Shown one piece after another: positions 37,237-48,205 of a DNA stretch of 64,000 bases. The notes below the pieces were generated by a model. The model did no database searches. It worked only from the letters and a program-made list of their open reading frames with translations, and was not told the DNA's origin. How positions within the stretch are numbered: the first letter of the stretch is position 1; the number at the start of each line of letters is the position of its first letter. The position numbers were made by a program, and so were the translations under genes. This stretch comes from Eopsaltria australis (Eukaryota > Chordata > Aves > Passeriformes > Petroicidae). The DNA is taken from the NCBI GenBank assembly GCA_034509425.1, contig JAVTVJ010000076.1:1178001-1242000 (forward strand). The letters run 5' to 3'.

Positions 37237-40200
37237 GCTATGTTAATCTTTCTGGCTTCCAGCACTGTGGAAAAAGTTTCTTCATTTCAAAATGTAATGG
37301 AGACTGTTCGGATCATGGGCTTTCGTACTAGATGATCCATGATTTATTGTTATTTAACTGTCTATTACAAGAACCACCCCTGAAGTAGTGAACTCTTGCA
37401 GAAAAATTACTTGCTTATTAGAAAATTATTAATGTCCATCGTGAACAAGGCAGTTTTCTTTCAGCAGCATCTATCTTGTGGCATGAATGCCCATAGCAAG
37501 CAGGAAAATGTGTCTGTAAAGTATTTTAGCAGCATGGGGAGCCCCGGGGTAGCTGTCACTGTTTCCATTCTCTAAACAATTTTAATGCCATTAGTGAGTG
37601 TGATTATGTACAAACCGCTTCTAGGGGGTTCCTAGGCTGGATGTCAGAGCAGGGCTTTGTGCTGAGTCAAAGGGTGGATTGAGTTTATGACACAGTTTAA
37701 ATAGAAACAGAAGAGCAGAGCTACAGTAGAGCAGCACATCGTAATTCATTCAGTACCGCTTGTGATAGCCGTGCAGAGAAGTGCTCACTCCTTACCACTT
37801 TGCTCAATTTGAGAATACCTCTCAGGGTCACCTGTGAGTAAGTAGCTGAGGACAGAAAGTTTTAACCCTGGGGTTTTTTGGAGCTTTTTTTGGTTTTGTT
37901 TCAAAGGAAAATGAAAAGAGAAAGTAAAAGGAAAGAAGAGCTTTACTGGAAAGTCTCTGTTTAAATGTAGACTGCTTTTTCAATTTCTTCATTTTTAAGA
38001 GGGAGGACCTACACAGAATGAGGTACTGTGCACTAATTTGCATCCTGTTATAAATAAGACATATTTATTCTATTTATTGCTGCCCAGATCTGATTTAGTA
38101 CCAGTTATGTCTCCAGGTGGGACATAACTATGAGGACTTCAGTAAATGTCAGGGCTTGTGAGTGCTGTTTGGCTTCTACAGTCAGGTATAAACTCACAAC
38201 TGTATTATATTGTCAGGTTTAAATAATGTTTTAAATAATAGAATAGTTCTGTAACTGATGAAAAGGCTTTTTTAGCCCCTGGGGCTGCAACGTGATCACA
38301 GCACAGAAGCCGGGGTGGGGGGTGGGAAGGCTCGCTCAGACACATAAAGTGGACTGAGTACCACTTTGCACAGCACAGTCACAAATACCGTCTTCTGAAG
38401 CCTTTTTTCTGGGACCAGCTCGAGTCCCATCTCCTGTCTTGTTCTCTTCATAGGGCGGCTGCCCTCTGCTGTCTAAAGCTGCCCTTCCAAGTGCTGGCGG
38501 TGCTGTGGTGGGGAGATGAGGGAGAGCAGGTTGCAGGGCGGGGTAATCTCTCTCCTCAGCCCAGATGATAATCTCAGAGGAAGCAGAGGAGCTGTTGGGC
38601 ACACAGTCACTCCATCGGGTCGCCGTGCTGACAGGAACGAGGGAGCTTGTGCAAAGAACAACTGACAAGACACTTCTGATTTTCCCCTGCCAGCTAAATG
38701 AACCAGGCAAAGGCCAGCAGAGGCTCAGTTAGCATGAGTGTGTTTTAGCTCCAAGAAGTGGCATGAATGGCGCAATTTAGAGGGATTCCATCTGTTAAGA
38801 AAACTGAGGGCAATGAGGGCAAACTGCACAGAACTATGTGCTCCTAATGATGGGATCAGCTAGCTGATGCACAGCTTAACTGTGATTTGGTCTGCTGTTA
38901 GCCTCTAACTGTGAAACCAGTAAGCACTGCTGCCTGCAGCCCTCACTGACACAATCACAACAGCTAACAGGTGACTTATGCCAGTGTATACTGTCTTTGT
39001 GGGGATGGAGCAGTATCATTTGACCCTGTTACCTTCTTTTTTTTCTAGCTTCTTAATCACTGTTCTACAATATATTTGATAATACTGCAGGTGTTCCCTG
39101 TGCCATCCTTACACCAATGTGAAACTCTCTCATTTCACAGCTTGCAAAATGCAGCCACATCCAGTATTAAAAATTGCTGTGGAAGGAGTCATTCCTTGAA
39201 TACCAAGTATTTTCTGATTTTGGGACATCCAAAATGATGCAATTCTGATTGATGTTTAAAATAGCTTGTATTTGCCAGCCTGAGTCATCTGTTAGGTATA
39301 GAGCATCACATTTGGTAGAGACTAACCTGGGAAAAATGTATGTTCCTTTAAAGATGTCCTGTTTGTTAATGAAAAAATTGCCGACAGATTGTGTGGTCAC
39401 TTCTGAAAGAGTACCTGCCTCTGTGGGTTTTAATAGAATCAGTTCTGTTCATCTAAATCTGGTTTTGGACTTAACATCTTTTGATATCCTGCATGAGTCA
39501 ATTGATATTTTAAACATTGTGTGCTTTAATGACAGCCTCCATTCCCGAAGATGATGGTACCAAAAATCTAAGAATCTAGGCCCAATATATGAGTTGCACA
39601 CCGCTGGACATCAGCAGCCTGTAGCTTTCAAAGTCTTTTTTGGTGCAACTTAGGGATGGAATATTCCTACAAAAAGCATTGGAGAGAAGGATTTAATTTT
39701 TAATTCTTAGATAGCTGTGGTCATTTCCTGTGTGATTTGCTTTGATTTACTCGTTTGAGGCATTCCAGGAATGATCCTGCAGTTGTGATCAGTGTAACCT
39801 CAGCAGGGTTTTAAACATGTGTAAGCTCAACATAATTGTGAACTTTCATCTGAATAATCTTTGTGTGAGGGAGATCCTGCCTGCCTTCTTGCCCAGGGCA
39901 CAGTGCCTCCTGCAGTGATTCAGCTGTATGGCTAATTTTCAAATAAACTGAAGTTACACATTTTTTTGACACAGTACTAGTGCATGCTGTTCTCTGCAGT
40001 CTCAGGCACTCTGCCTGTGGTTCATAAACACATTTACAGTCGCATTTGCCTCCCTGTGCTCAGAGGGGGTTGGTTTGCATTTCTAATTAATTGAGTTTAT
40101 AAAGCAATAAGCCAGTGTGTTAACTGAAAATTCCCTCAAGAATTGTAATCTTCCTTCATTAGCTGCCTATGTGTAATCATATCACCCTTTCTCATGTAAG

Positions 40201-40800
40201 CCTCGGGCAGAGCCAGTGCCATGTGGAGCAGAACCTTTGTCTGGTATGAGCTGCAGGGGGAAGTGAGTCTCCTCTGTGGTCGTGTTCTGCAGCCCAGCCC
40301 CTGTCAGGTCACCTTCTTTGTCCCCCCACCTGTCCCTACCATCAGCCTGATGTCTCTGGCTGAGACAGCAAATGGTGTGAAAAGATTTAAAGGACATCTT
40401 TCAGCGAAGTCAGAGAGTAGGGGGGAGCTTTCAGAGAGCGTTCCAGTCTAGCTGAAGACAGACACATTTACTCTTTGCAGGAGCTCTGGTTACTGAATGA
40501 ATAGATTTAAACGGAATCTGAATTTTTCTTTAAACTGTGTGAAGACAAGTACTGTAACTTCCTGCTGATGTCAGCTGGGAGTTGGTGGCTCAGCACACCC
40601 AAGGGTTTAAATGACCTGTATTTCAGTGTTAACCTGGGACACTTGTTTCAAGACTCAGGCTAAGGCATTAGTTTGACACTCAGAAATCTGAGCTACTTAA
40701 TGTAAGTTAACTCCATTCAAATAGCTTGACCCTTGTTACATTTATAGTGGGTTAGCAAGGTAGGATAATCTTGCAGTGAGTTTGGGTGAATAACTGTACT

Positions 40801-40818
40801 TGCTTTTACTTTCCACAG
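40801..40818 (+). promoter_or_regulatory. PRSS23: 3' splice site of the PRSS23 coding exon
   Basis: A pyrimidine-rich tract (tgcttttactttccacag) ends in AG at 40817-40818, 13 bases before the PRSS23 ATG. It fits the known family structure, in which a non-coding first exon is spliced to an exon holding the full reading frame. Transcript data are needed for proof. Confidence 0.85.
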
Positions 40819-40831
40819 ACCGGCATTCAGA

Positions 40832-41950
40832 ATGGCAGCCTTGTCCACTTTAATCCTGCTTTTGTGTGCTGCTAAAGATGTGATGCCTTCCAGTCCCCAC
40901 TGGAAGCCAACTTGGCCGTCTTACAGAGTTCCCGTTATCCTGCCGCAGTCTACCCTGAACTTGGACAAGCCACAGTTTGACGCTGAAGCCAGACTGGAAG
41001 TGGTATCTCCGTGTGGCCCAGCGTGCCACAAAAGTTCTCCGCTGCCAACTTACGAAGAAGTGAAGAACTACCTGTCCTACGAAACGTTGTACGCCAATGG
41101 CAGCCTCACTGAAACGGAAGTGGGCATCTATATTCTGAGCAATGGCGGCGATGGGTCTCGAGGCAGATCTCGAACTAAGAGGCAGATCTATGGCTATGAC
41201 AGCAGGTTTAGCATTTTTGGAAAAGACTTCTTGTTGAATTACCCATTCTCCACATCGGTGAAGCTCTCCACAGGTTGCACAGGGACGCTGGTGGCTGAAA
41301 AGCATGTTCTTACTGCTGCTCATTGTATCCATGATGGAAAGAGTTATGTCAAAGGAGCTCAGAAACTGCGGGTGGGGTTCCTAAAGCCCAAACATAAAGA
41401 TGGCAGCAAAGGGTCCAATACCACCAACTCGGCAATGCCCGAGAAAATGAAATTCCAGTGGATCCGAGTGAAACGGACACATGTCCCCAAAGGATGGATC
41501 AAAGGCAATGCCAATGACATTGGCATGGATTATGACTATGCCCTGCTGGAGCTGAAGAAGCCACATAAAAGAAAGTTTATGAAGATAGGTGTGAGCCCAC
41601 CAGCAAGACACTTACCTGGAGGGAGGATTCACTTCTCTGGCTACGACAATGACCGTCCGGGCAACCTGGTTTACCGTTTCTGCGATGTCAAAGATGAAAC
41701 GTATGACCTGTTGTACCAGCAGTGCGACGCCCAGCCGGGTGCGAGTGGATCTGGGGTGTATGTGAGGATGTGGAAGAGGCAGAATCACAAATGGGAGCGT
41801 AAAATTATTGGTATATTTTCAGGCCATCAGTGGGTGGACATGAATGGCACCCCGCAGGATTTCAATGTAGCTGTTCGCATTACACCCCTCAAATATGCAC
41901 AGATCTGTTACTGGATCAAAGGCAACTACCTTGACTGCAGGGAAGGATAA
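40832..41950 (+). CDS. PRSS23: PRSS23, secreted serine protease 23 (complete, single coding exon)
   Basis: The 372-codon frame runs from ATG to TAA and matches the PRSS23 family along its length; from memory the human protein is 383 residues. It is a secreted chymotrypsin-fold (S1-like) protease. Residues 1 to about 20 are a hydrophobic signal peptide. A furin-type site RTKR lies at 114-117, followed by QIYGYDSRF. The catalytic His is H164 in TAAHC. The Asp is most likely D235 in DYALLEL, which fits the chymotrypsin pattern, with D229 nearby as an alternative. The Ser is S305 in GASGSG, where the usual GDSGGP Asp is Ala, a trait of this family. C149 and C165 would form the His-loop disulphide. 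N-glycosylation sequons occur at N89 and N196; the one at N338 is followed by Pro. The start is chosen because the ATG lies 13 bases after a clear 3' splice site and opens the signal peptide. Substrates are poorly known. No frameshift or missing triad residue is seen. Confidence 0.97.
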   Translation: MAALSTLILLLCAAKDVMPSSPHWKPTWPSYRVPVILPQSTLNLDKPQFDAEARLEVVSPCGPACHKSSPLPTYEEVKNYLSYETLYANGSLTETEVGIYILSNGGDGSRGRSRTKRQIYGYDSRFSIFGKDFLLNYPFSTSVKLSTGCTGTLVAEKHVLTAAHCIHDGKSYVKGAQKLRVGFLKPKHKDGSKGSNTTNSAMPEKMKFQWIRVKRTHVPKGWIKGNANDIGMDYDYALLELKKPHKRKFMKIGVSPPARHLPGGRIHFSGYDNDRPGNLVYRFCDVKDETYDLLYQQCDAQPGASGSGVYVRMWKRQNHKWERKIIGIFSGHQWVDMNGTPQDFNVAVRITPLKYAQICYWIKGNYLDCREG

Positions 41951-42310
41951 AGACAGTGAAACTCCTTGAAAGCACTTAATGACTGGTTTTAGTTACTCAT
42001 CTGAGGAAAGGCTAGACTTGTGCTGCAAATGCGTGTGATCATGTAACATCGGGAGGTGATACGTAGCTTTTCAAGCCAGCCACCTTGTTCTTAGGACAGG
42101 GACTGTGTGGTGCTATCATTACATCCTGAAACTGGGGAGAAAGGAACGTCTGCTGGGTGGGGAAGGAGCAGGTGGACTTGCTGAATTTGCAGCTGAGCAA
42201 CTGAAGATTAATTAGGGGCGGATCAGTAAACAGTATGAAAACAGAACCGTCTCCAAAGAATCTTGTAAAAGGGACGCTGTTGACTATCTCATGCCTACAA
42301 TGTTTGTTTT

Positions 42311-42316
42311 ATTAAA
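42311..42316 (+). terminator. PRSS23: Possible proximal poly(A) signal ATTAAA
   Basis: ATTAAA lies about 360 bases after the stop, preceded by a T-rich stretch. It could support a short 3' UTR isoform, but the hexamer alone is weak evidence. Confidence 0.25.
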
Positions 42317-43969
42317 TCCTAGGATTAGTAGAAATGCTTTGATCTGAACTTTTAAAAGAAAATATTTCTATGCTGTTGGGGGCTGAAGAGGGGCATTTAA
42401 TGGTGTTTGCAACCCAAACATTACAGCTTTGTGTTCCTGCATGAGAAAAGGGAGTGTGAAAAGGGCAAGGCAAGCGCTGTGGGAGATGAATGCCACACAA
42501 ATAGCGTGAAGGGTAAATAACCACATAACACTTCTAACTTCCTTTCAGCCTGAGTGATTTGAGACTTTATTAGTAACATAGTTAAGAAAAATGCTTTTTG
42601 AGCAAACAGACCTTGATGTTGCAAGGATTTGACTGTGAAGATGATGTTGATCATATGATCAGTGCCATTACAACCTGCTTTGGGAAACATGAATTGCACA
42701 TGGGATTAAATCTTTATAGGAGCTGGGGCCTATGAAGGAGCAAGATCCCTATGAATATACTAGAAAGTATATGGGGAAAGGGGCTTTTCTGTTTATGACC
42801 TACTTAGGTCTTTTGAGGAAAATGTCCTGTCAGCAACTCAGATTTTCAGAGGAGAAGTCTGTCTTCAGTCTTGCTGTCTATCTGAATTGCTGCCTGCAGA
42901 GCAGGTAAAAGAGAGAACAGGACAAGGGTTCTACTGAATTTTCCCCCTATTTGTTGAAGATCCTTGCTGTTCTACCTAATAATACACCATGTAGAGGGAC
43001 CCTAGACTTACAAGTGTGTCTCAGCTACATCCCTTTGACAGTGTAATTTGGGCATCTTGACTAATGTTTCTTGTGTTTTTGGAATAGGAATCCTCCTCCC
43101 CATCTAGCTGTTGAATTACAAATAATTCTTGGCAAATGCACAGTTCAGGATATCTGCAGCTGGAATAGAACCACTTAATGGGATGCAGCCTGAGTTTGCT
43201 GTGAAGTGATCCTCTGCTGTCTCTTACAGATAATGGTGACTTATATTTTTACAGTAGAAGAATTAGACTTTAAAACAAGAACTGTCTTTTTTAGGTAAAA
43301 ACAGCACAGCCAAATACTATAGCTCAACAAACAGCATTGGGAGGTCAACATGGTCTGTACAAACAGCCTTTCTCAGATGGATTGTGCCACTATATTTCAG
43401 TAACATGTTTAAGGACCTGCTGCCATGCCAAGATTATTTTTTTAAGTAGGAGGATAGACACCGGCTCCGGTTCTGGTTTCTCTTCCATCCATCTCTCACT
43501 GTCTCCTGAAGCTTCCCAAGTTGCCCATGGTGCTTGGTGTTGTGGGGCAAATGCAAGTCCCTGGTGAGAAATATCAAAGCTGGGAAGGAATGAATCCAAG
43601 CAGAGCTTCCCTGTGCTATACCAGTACAAGGAAAATGTTAATTCAGCTAAGCCTTTTTACACTCTACTAATTACTATGGCATTTGTAAACATATGCCTGA
43701 TGGTGCTTTATCTTTGTGGTGGCTTTGGCTCTAGTTCTGACAAACATTTTTGCTGGAGCTGCCTATGATTATTATTTTTATAGAAGCAGTGTACAAAAAT
43801 GTGGACTCTCATGTGGGTTTTTGGTGCACTCAGATACAAGCAGTTACTAATGCTTTGAAATATGAATAATCACCATATGTATCTGATGGTCTTTTTCTGA
43901 CTTTTTGTTTTAATTTCCTTTACTCTATGGCTGTTATCTGGAGCACTTTTGTTTGAATGTATCACAGTG

Positions 43970-43975
43970 AATAAA
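43970..43975 (+). terminator. PRSS23: Probable distal PRSS23 poly(A) signal AATAAA
   Basis: A consensus hexamer stands about 2.0 kb after the stop codon, with a GT-rich downstream element within about 60 bases. It is the best-supported end of the PRSS23 transcript by sequence alone. Confidence 0.6.
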
Positions 43976-43995
43976 GAAAAGTTATGGAATTTCAA

Positions 43996-44650
43996 TGCAG
44001 ACATTCTTGTATTTGTGCTGTATTGGGTTGCACTTTCAATCTCATTTCAGCTACTTATTTGTAAAGACATTCAGATACAGATTTATTAAAGTCCTCGGTG
44101 CTGTTTATTTTCCTTCAGTTTTCTTCTGCTCCCACCTGTTGGAAGTTTTTGTTTTGGTGTATTGTTTTTTGTTTTTCAGTAGGCCTAATTACTTTATACA
44201 TTTGGATGCTAATAATCAATCTTAGTTTTTGTATGACTCTTGCAGTTCCAAAGCTAGTCATGAGCTCTGATTAGTTAGAGCTGAAAATAACCTATTAGAC
44301 TGAAAAGCCACATTGTTTTTATGAACTTCAGGGTAAATAAACTATGGAGGAATGTGAACCAGTCAGTATAAGGTCATAATTGAGGTCAGCCCATCTTCTT
44401 TTTCTTTTAGTTGATGCAGTATGAAAAAAGTTCCTTTGAGGCCAACAGTGAGACCCGCAGTTTTTAGAGAAACACTGGATGCAGAAAGTTTTCATTTTGA
44501 ATTTGCTGCCCATACAACTTTCCTGACCTCTCAGAGTGCACACTATGTCATGTGGGCTTGAGAACATCAGTCCTGATTTCTTGGGCATATTTCCCATCCA
44601 CTGATCCTGTGTTCTCAACTGCTTTCTCAGAGTGTAGGCTAAGAACTTTT
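43996..44650. other. Downstream flank of PRSS23
   Basis: Non-coding, AT-rich. It contains a spare AATAAA at 44336-44341 that could serve a longer PRSS23 transcript. Confidence 0.55.
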
Positions 44651-44895
44651 CATAGAATCATGGAACCACTTAGGCTGGAAAAGATCTTTAAGATCATCAA
44701 GGCCCACTGTAAACCTAACACTAAGCCATATTCCAAAGTGCCACATTTACACGTCTTCTAAAAACCTCAAGGGGTGGTAACTCCACCACTTCCCTGGGCA
44801 GCCTGTTCCAATGTTTGATGCACCTTTTGGTGGAGAAAGTTTTCCTAATATTCAGTCTAAACCTCCACTGGCATACCTTGAGGCCGTTTCCTCTA
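44651..44895 (-). mobile_element. CR1 LINE 3' fragment (minus strand), just downstream of PRSS23
   Basis: It reads catagaatcatggaaccact, taggctggaaaagatcttta, then cttccctgggcagcctgttc and gaggccgtttcctct, the reversed CR1 3' end of an older subfamily. It lies about 680 bases past the probable PRSS23 poly(A) signal. Confidence 0.88.
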
Positions 44896-47066
44896 GAGTA
44901 ATCTGAGCAAGGTGGGGTTTTCTGTTTTTTTTTTCTTTTCTAAGAATGTACGCGGCAAGTTCAGTGTAATCAGGAGTGGGATAGTCTGTTCCCACTGTAC
45001 ACCCTGTGCAAACATTCCAGTTTTGGAAAGAAAAGGAAATCTTAGATAACACAGGCAGGATTGTGGTGCTGAAGTTCACTGTTTCACCTGTGCCCACAGG
45101 AGCTGGTAATTTTGCCGGTGTAATCATTTGTAGCAAGATTGGGCATGCTAGACAGATTTGGAAGTTGCATCCTGAGGATATTTGCTTTGATGCTGCAAAG
45201 AGGGCTCCTTTAAAACCAGAACTTTAAAATGTGAGAAGGATAGCTGTGTAGCCAAAATAAGGCTCATCAAGAAAACACAAGTAACTAAATTACATACAGG
45301 CATGGCACTTGAAAATTCATTGTCCAGCTGATGACTGCCTATGACCTGCAGAACTGAATAAAGCGCCTCATTATTCTTGTATATGAAGGCAAGACAGTAG
45401 ATGGGCATAGAGGCACTGTTTTGACTGATTGGAAAGGATTAAAATCTGCTCCTGCATCTGTAAGAGGCTGACATATGAAAAAATTTACTTGATTTTTTTA
45501 TAAATCCTTTAGAGAACAGTGCTGGAGATGGAAAGTGAGGTCTCGAGAAAACACAGACCCTGCCGAGCTCTTCCCCAGCACACACTGAACTTAGCCTACT
45601 GAAGACTGTGGAATATCATCAAGTTTCCTTCTCAGAGAAAAAGTATTTTCCTTGCATCTGTAATTGTTTTGCAACTGAATTCCCAGGCCTGCCTGTTTGG
45701 AGGGCAGACCTCGTCTTAAAGTTGCAGGCTGAACCCCAAGCAAGTATAATACATGCTTGAAATTCTTTTCCGTGTTTCTACTTAATCTGCCATTTGTTAG
45801 CAGGTTTTGGTAGCGTGCCAACGCAATATGCACAGGCCTTGGGAAGAGAAGCTTTCAATGAGTGCATAAAGTATGTTGGGTGGGTAAAAACTTCTTTGCT
45901 TTTCTGGAGGAAAAAGGAAGCGTGAACAGAGAAGAGCAGCAGGGAGTGAAAGGGCAGTATGATTTGTAGCGCAGAGGGAGGTGTCCTAGAGGATCAGTTT
46001 TGTGGATGTGCATGTGTGTAGGGTTTTTGTAATTAATACTTTTAGTTTTCATTCCTAGTTCTACCATGTGGAGAAGAAAATTAGTAGCTGAAGTAAATTA
46101 AGTCTTCAAATGAGCACGTTAATGCCAGCTCTGAAGCCAGTGTGCAGCACAGATGAGAAGTTTAGGCTGTGACTTGTCTGATAGATACACAAGAGGAGAG
46201 TGGCAGTGACATCAGCATTAGGAACCTGATCTCCTCCCAGAAGATGTTTTTTTCTGTCTTTCATGGTGACTATTAGGCTGCACGTGCTTTATGCCTTCTG
46301 GCAAAGGTGGTGTGGGCTTTTATAGGTGAATGATTATACAAGGGAAGAGAAACACCTTAACATGCTCCAGACACTACTATCAACACTGATTATTCCCAGG
46401 ATAAAATTATCAGTGATGCTTTGGGTGTGGATTGATTTTTAACTAAATGGGCATAGGTTGAGCCATGAAGCAGGCTTATACTGGCTTTTTTATCTGAAAA
46501 TCTCTGACAGTAATTAAGTGTTGTGGCTCAAGGAGGGGATGGTGAATGTTCCTCTGCAAACTTTTTATGGACAATGATTTTTTTTTGCAATAAATTCCAT
46601 TTAAAAGATCTGTGCATAAGCAGAGATCTACAAGAAGTTAAACAATTTTATTAGTTCACCAAGCAAATAATCATGATATAAAATTATCCATTTAAATAGC
46701 ACACGTAATATATAAAATCTGAGACATTTTTAATGACATTTACTCATTTCCACTCATTTCAGTTTTGGAAATACCATTTATGCTGGATTTGGTGAGGAAA
46801 GAGTATTTTTCTAGCAAGCCTGATCAACTCAAATCCAAAAACCATGTACAAGAAATACTGACTTGTGATAAGAGTATGAAGGTTGTTAGCTTGTATTGGA
46901 GTGACAGCAGGAATAAGGCACCGTAATTTTTTTCAACTTATCCTAAACAACTTCCTATAACAGATTTATGCCACATTATCATAGATTTGGTGATTTTCCA
47001 CAGGTTACATACATGAAGAAGTTAATTTAATGATGATTTAGGTCCTGGTTGATTTAAAGTTGGAAA
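44896..47066. other. Intergenic DNA between CR1 copies
   Basis: About 2.2 kb with only short frames and no clear transposon. Confidence 0.65.
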
Positions 47067-47700
47067 CGAGCCAGCAGTGCCCTGGCAGCAAGGAGGGCCA
47101 AGCCTGTCCTGGGGGGCATCAGGCCCAGCATCACCAGCTGGGCAAGGGAGGGGATTGTCCCACTCTGATCTGAGCTGGGACAGCCTCACCTCCAGTGCTG
47201 GGGGCAGTTCTGGGTGTCACATTATAAGAAAGATATTAAACTAATTAGACAGCATCCACAGGAGAGCCACAAGGATGGTGAGGGGCCTTGAGGAGAAGCT
47301 GCATGATAAGTGGCTGAGGTCACTTGGTCTGTTCAATCTGGAGGAGACTGAGGAGAGACCTCATCTTAGTCTGCAACTTCCTTGTGAGGGGAAGAGGAGG
47401 GGCAGACACTGATCTCTGTGGTGACAGAACCCAAGGGAATGGCCTGAACCTGTGTCAGGGAGGTTTAGGTTGGCTATTAGAAAATGGTTTTTCACCCAGA
47501 GGGTGGCTGGGCACTGGAACAGGCTCCCCAGGAAAGTGGTCACAGCACCAGCCTGACAGAGTTCAAGACATGCTTGCATAATGCTCCCAGGCACATGGTG
47601 TGACTCTTGGGGTATCCTGTGCATGGCCAGGAGTTGGATTTGATGATCCTTGTGGGTGCAGTTCAGCATATTCCAGTTCAGCATTTTCTATGATTCTGTG
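47067..47700 (+). mobile_element. CR1 LINE 3' part (plus strand), first of a close pair
   Basis: Plus-strand CR1 of about 635 bp from 'acgagccagcagtgccctgg' to the tail ttctatgattctgtg. The ORF2 end is recognisable (gaggagagacctcatcttag, gacagaacccaagggaatgg) but broken by frameshifts. Its wording matches the minus-strand copy at 19.0-19.6 kb more than the next element, so the pair are different subfamilies rather than a local duplication. Confidence 0.92.
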
Positions 47701-47835
47701 TTACCTTTGAAGCCAGATGTATTTACTGCTATGGACAGGACAGAAGAGCAGAAAAATGTTCATGTGGCAAAAGTTTGGTAAAGGCTTGTCTGACATAAAG
47801 TCCTGCATCTGAGCTGAAGTTGAGGAAGGGCAGAG

Positions 47836-48205
47836 TGAACTGGGATTGTTCAGCCTGGAAAAGAGAAGGCTTTTGGGTGACCTTATTTTGGCCTTCCAGT
47901 ATCTGAAGGGAGTCTACAGGAAAGATGGAGACTACAAGACAGGAGAAGGGGGAATGGCTGCAAACTGAAAGAGAATGGGTTTAGATTAGGTATTAGGAGA
48001 AGAAAGTTTACTATGAGGGTGGTGAGAAACTGGAACAGGTTGCCCTGAGAAGTTGTGGACATCTCATCCCTAGAAGTGTTCAAGGCCAGGTTGGGTGGAG
48101 CTCTGAGCTACCTGGGCTGGTGGAAGGTGTCCCTGCCCATGGCAGAGGGTGGGAACCAGATGGTCTTTAAAGTCCCTTCCAACCCAAATCATTCTATGAT
48201 TCTAT
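47836..48205 (+). mobile_element. CR1 LINE 3' part (plus strand), second of a close pair
   Basis: Plus-strand CR1 of about 370 bp: tgggattgttcagcctggaa at the left, tggaacaggttgccctgaga in the middle, and a complete tail cttccaacccaaatcattct, then atgattctat. It begins about 135 bases after the preceding CR1 and shares its orientation. Confidence 0.92.

Larger units (their letters stand above)
36331..40800 (+). other. PRSS23: PRSS23 5' intron and flanking non-coding DNA
   Basis: About 4.5 kb between the CpG island and the coding exon. It holds a 23-base T run (37214-37236) and several good splice donor-like sites near its start. I found no open frame of note and no recognisable transposon. 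The exact 5' limit depends on which donor is used. Confidence 0.6.
41951..43995 (+). other. PRSS23: PRSS23 3' untranslated region (inferred extent)
   Basis: About 2 kb of stop-rich DNA follows the PRSS23 stop codon without transposon sequence. It leads to a consensus AATAAA at 43970-43975 and then a GT-rich stretch (tgtatttgtgctgtattggg) suited to a cleavage/polyadenylation site. A variant ATTAAA at 42311-42316 could give a shorter isoform, and another AATAAA lies at 44336-44341. The end is inferred, not observed. Confidence 0.65.

Noticed and set aside
40850..41332. 160-codon minus-strand ORF opposite PRSS23
   Set aside because: Shadow of the real coding sequence on the other strand.
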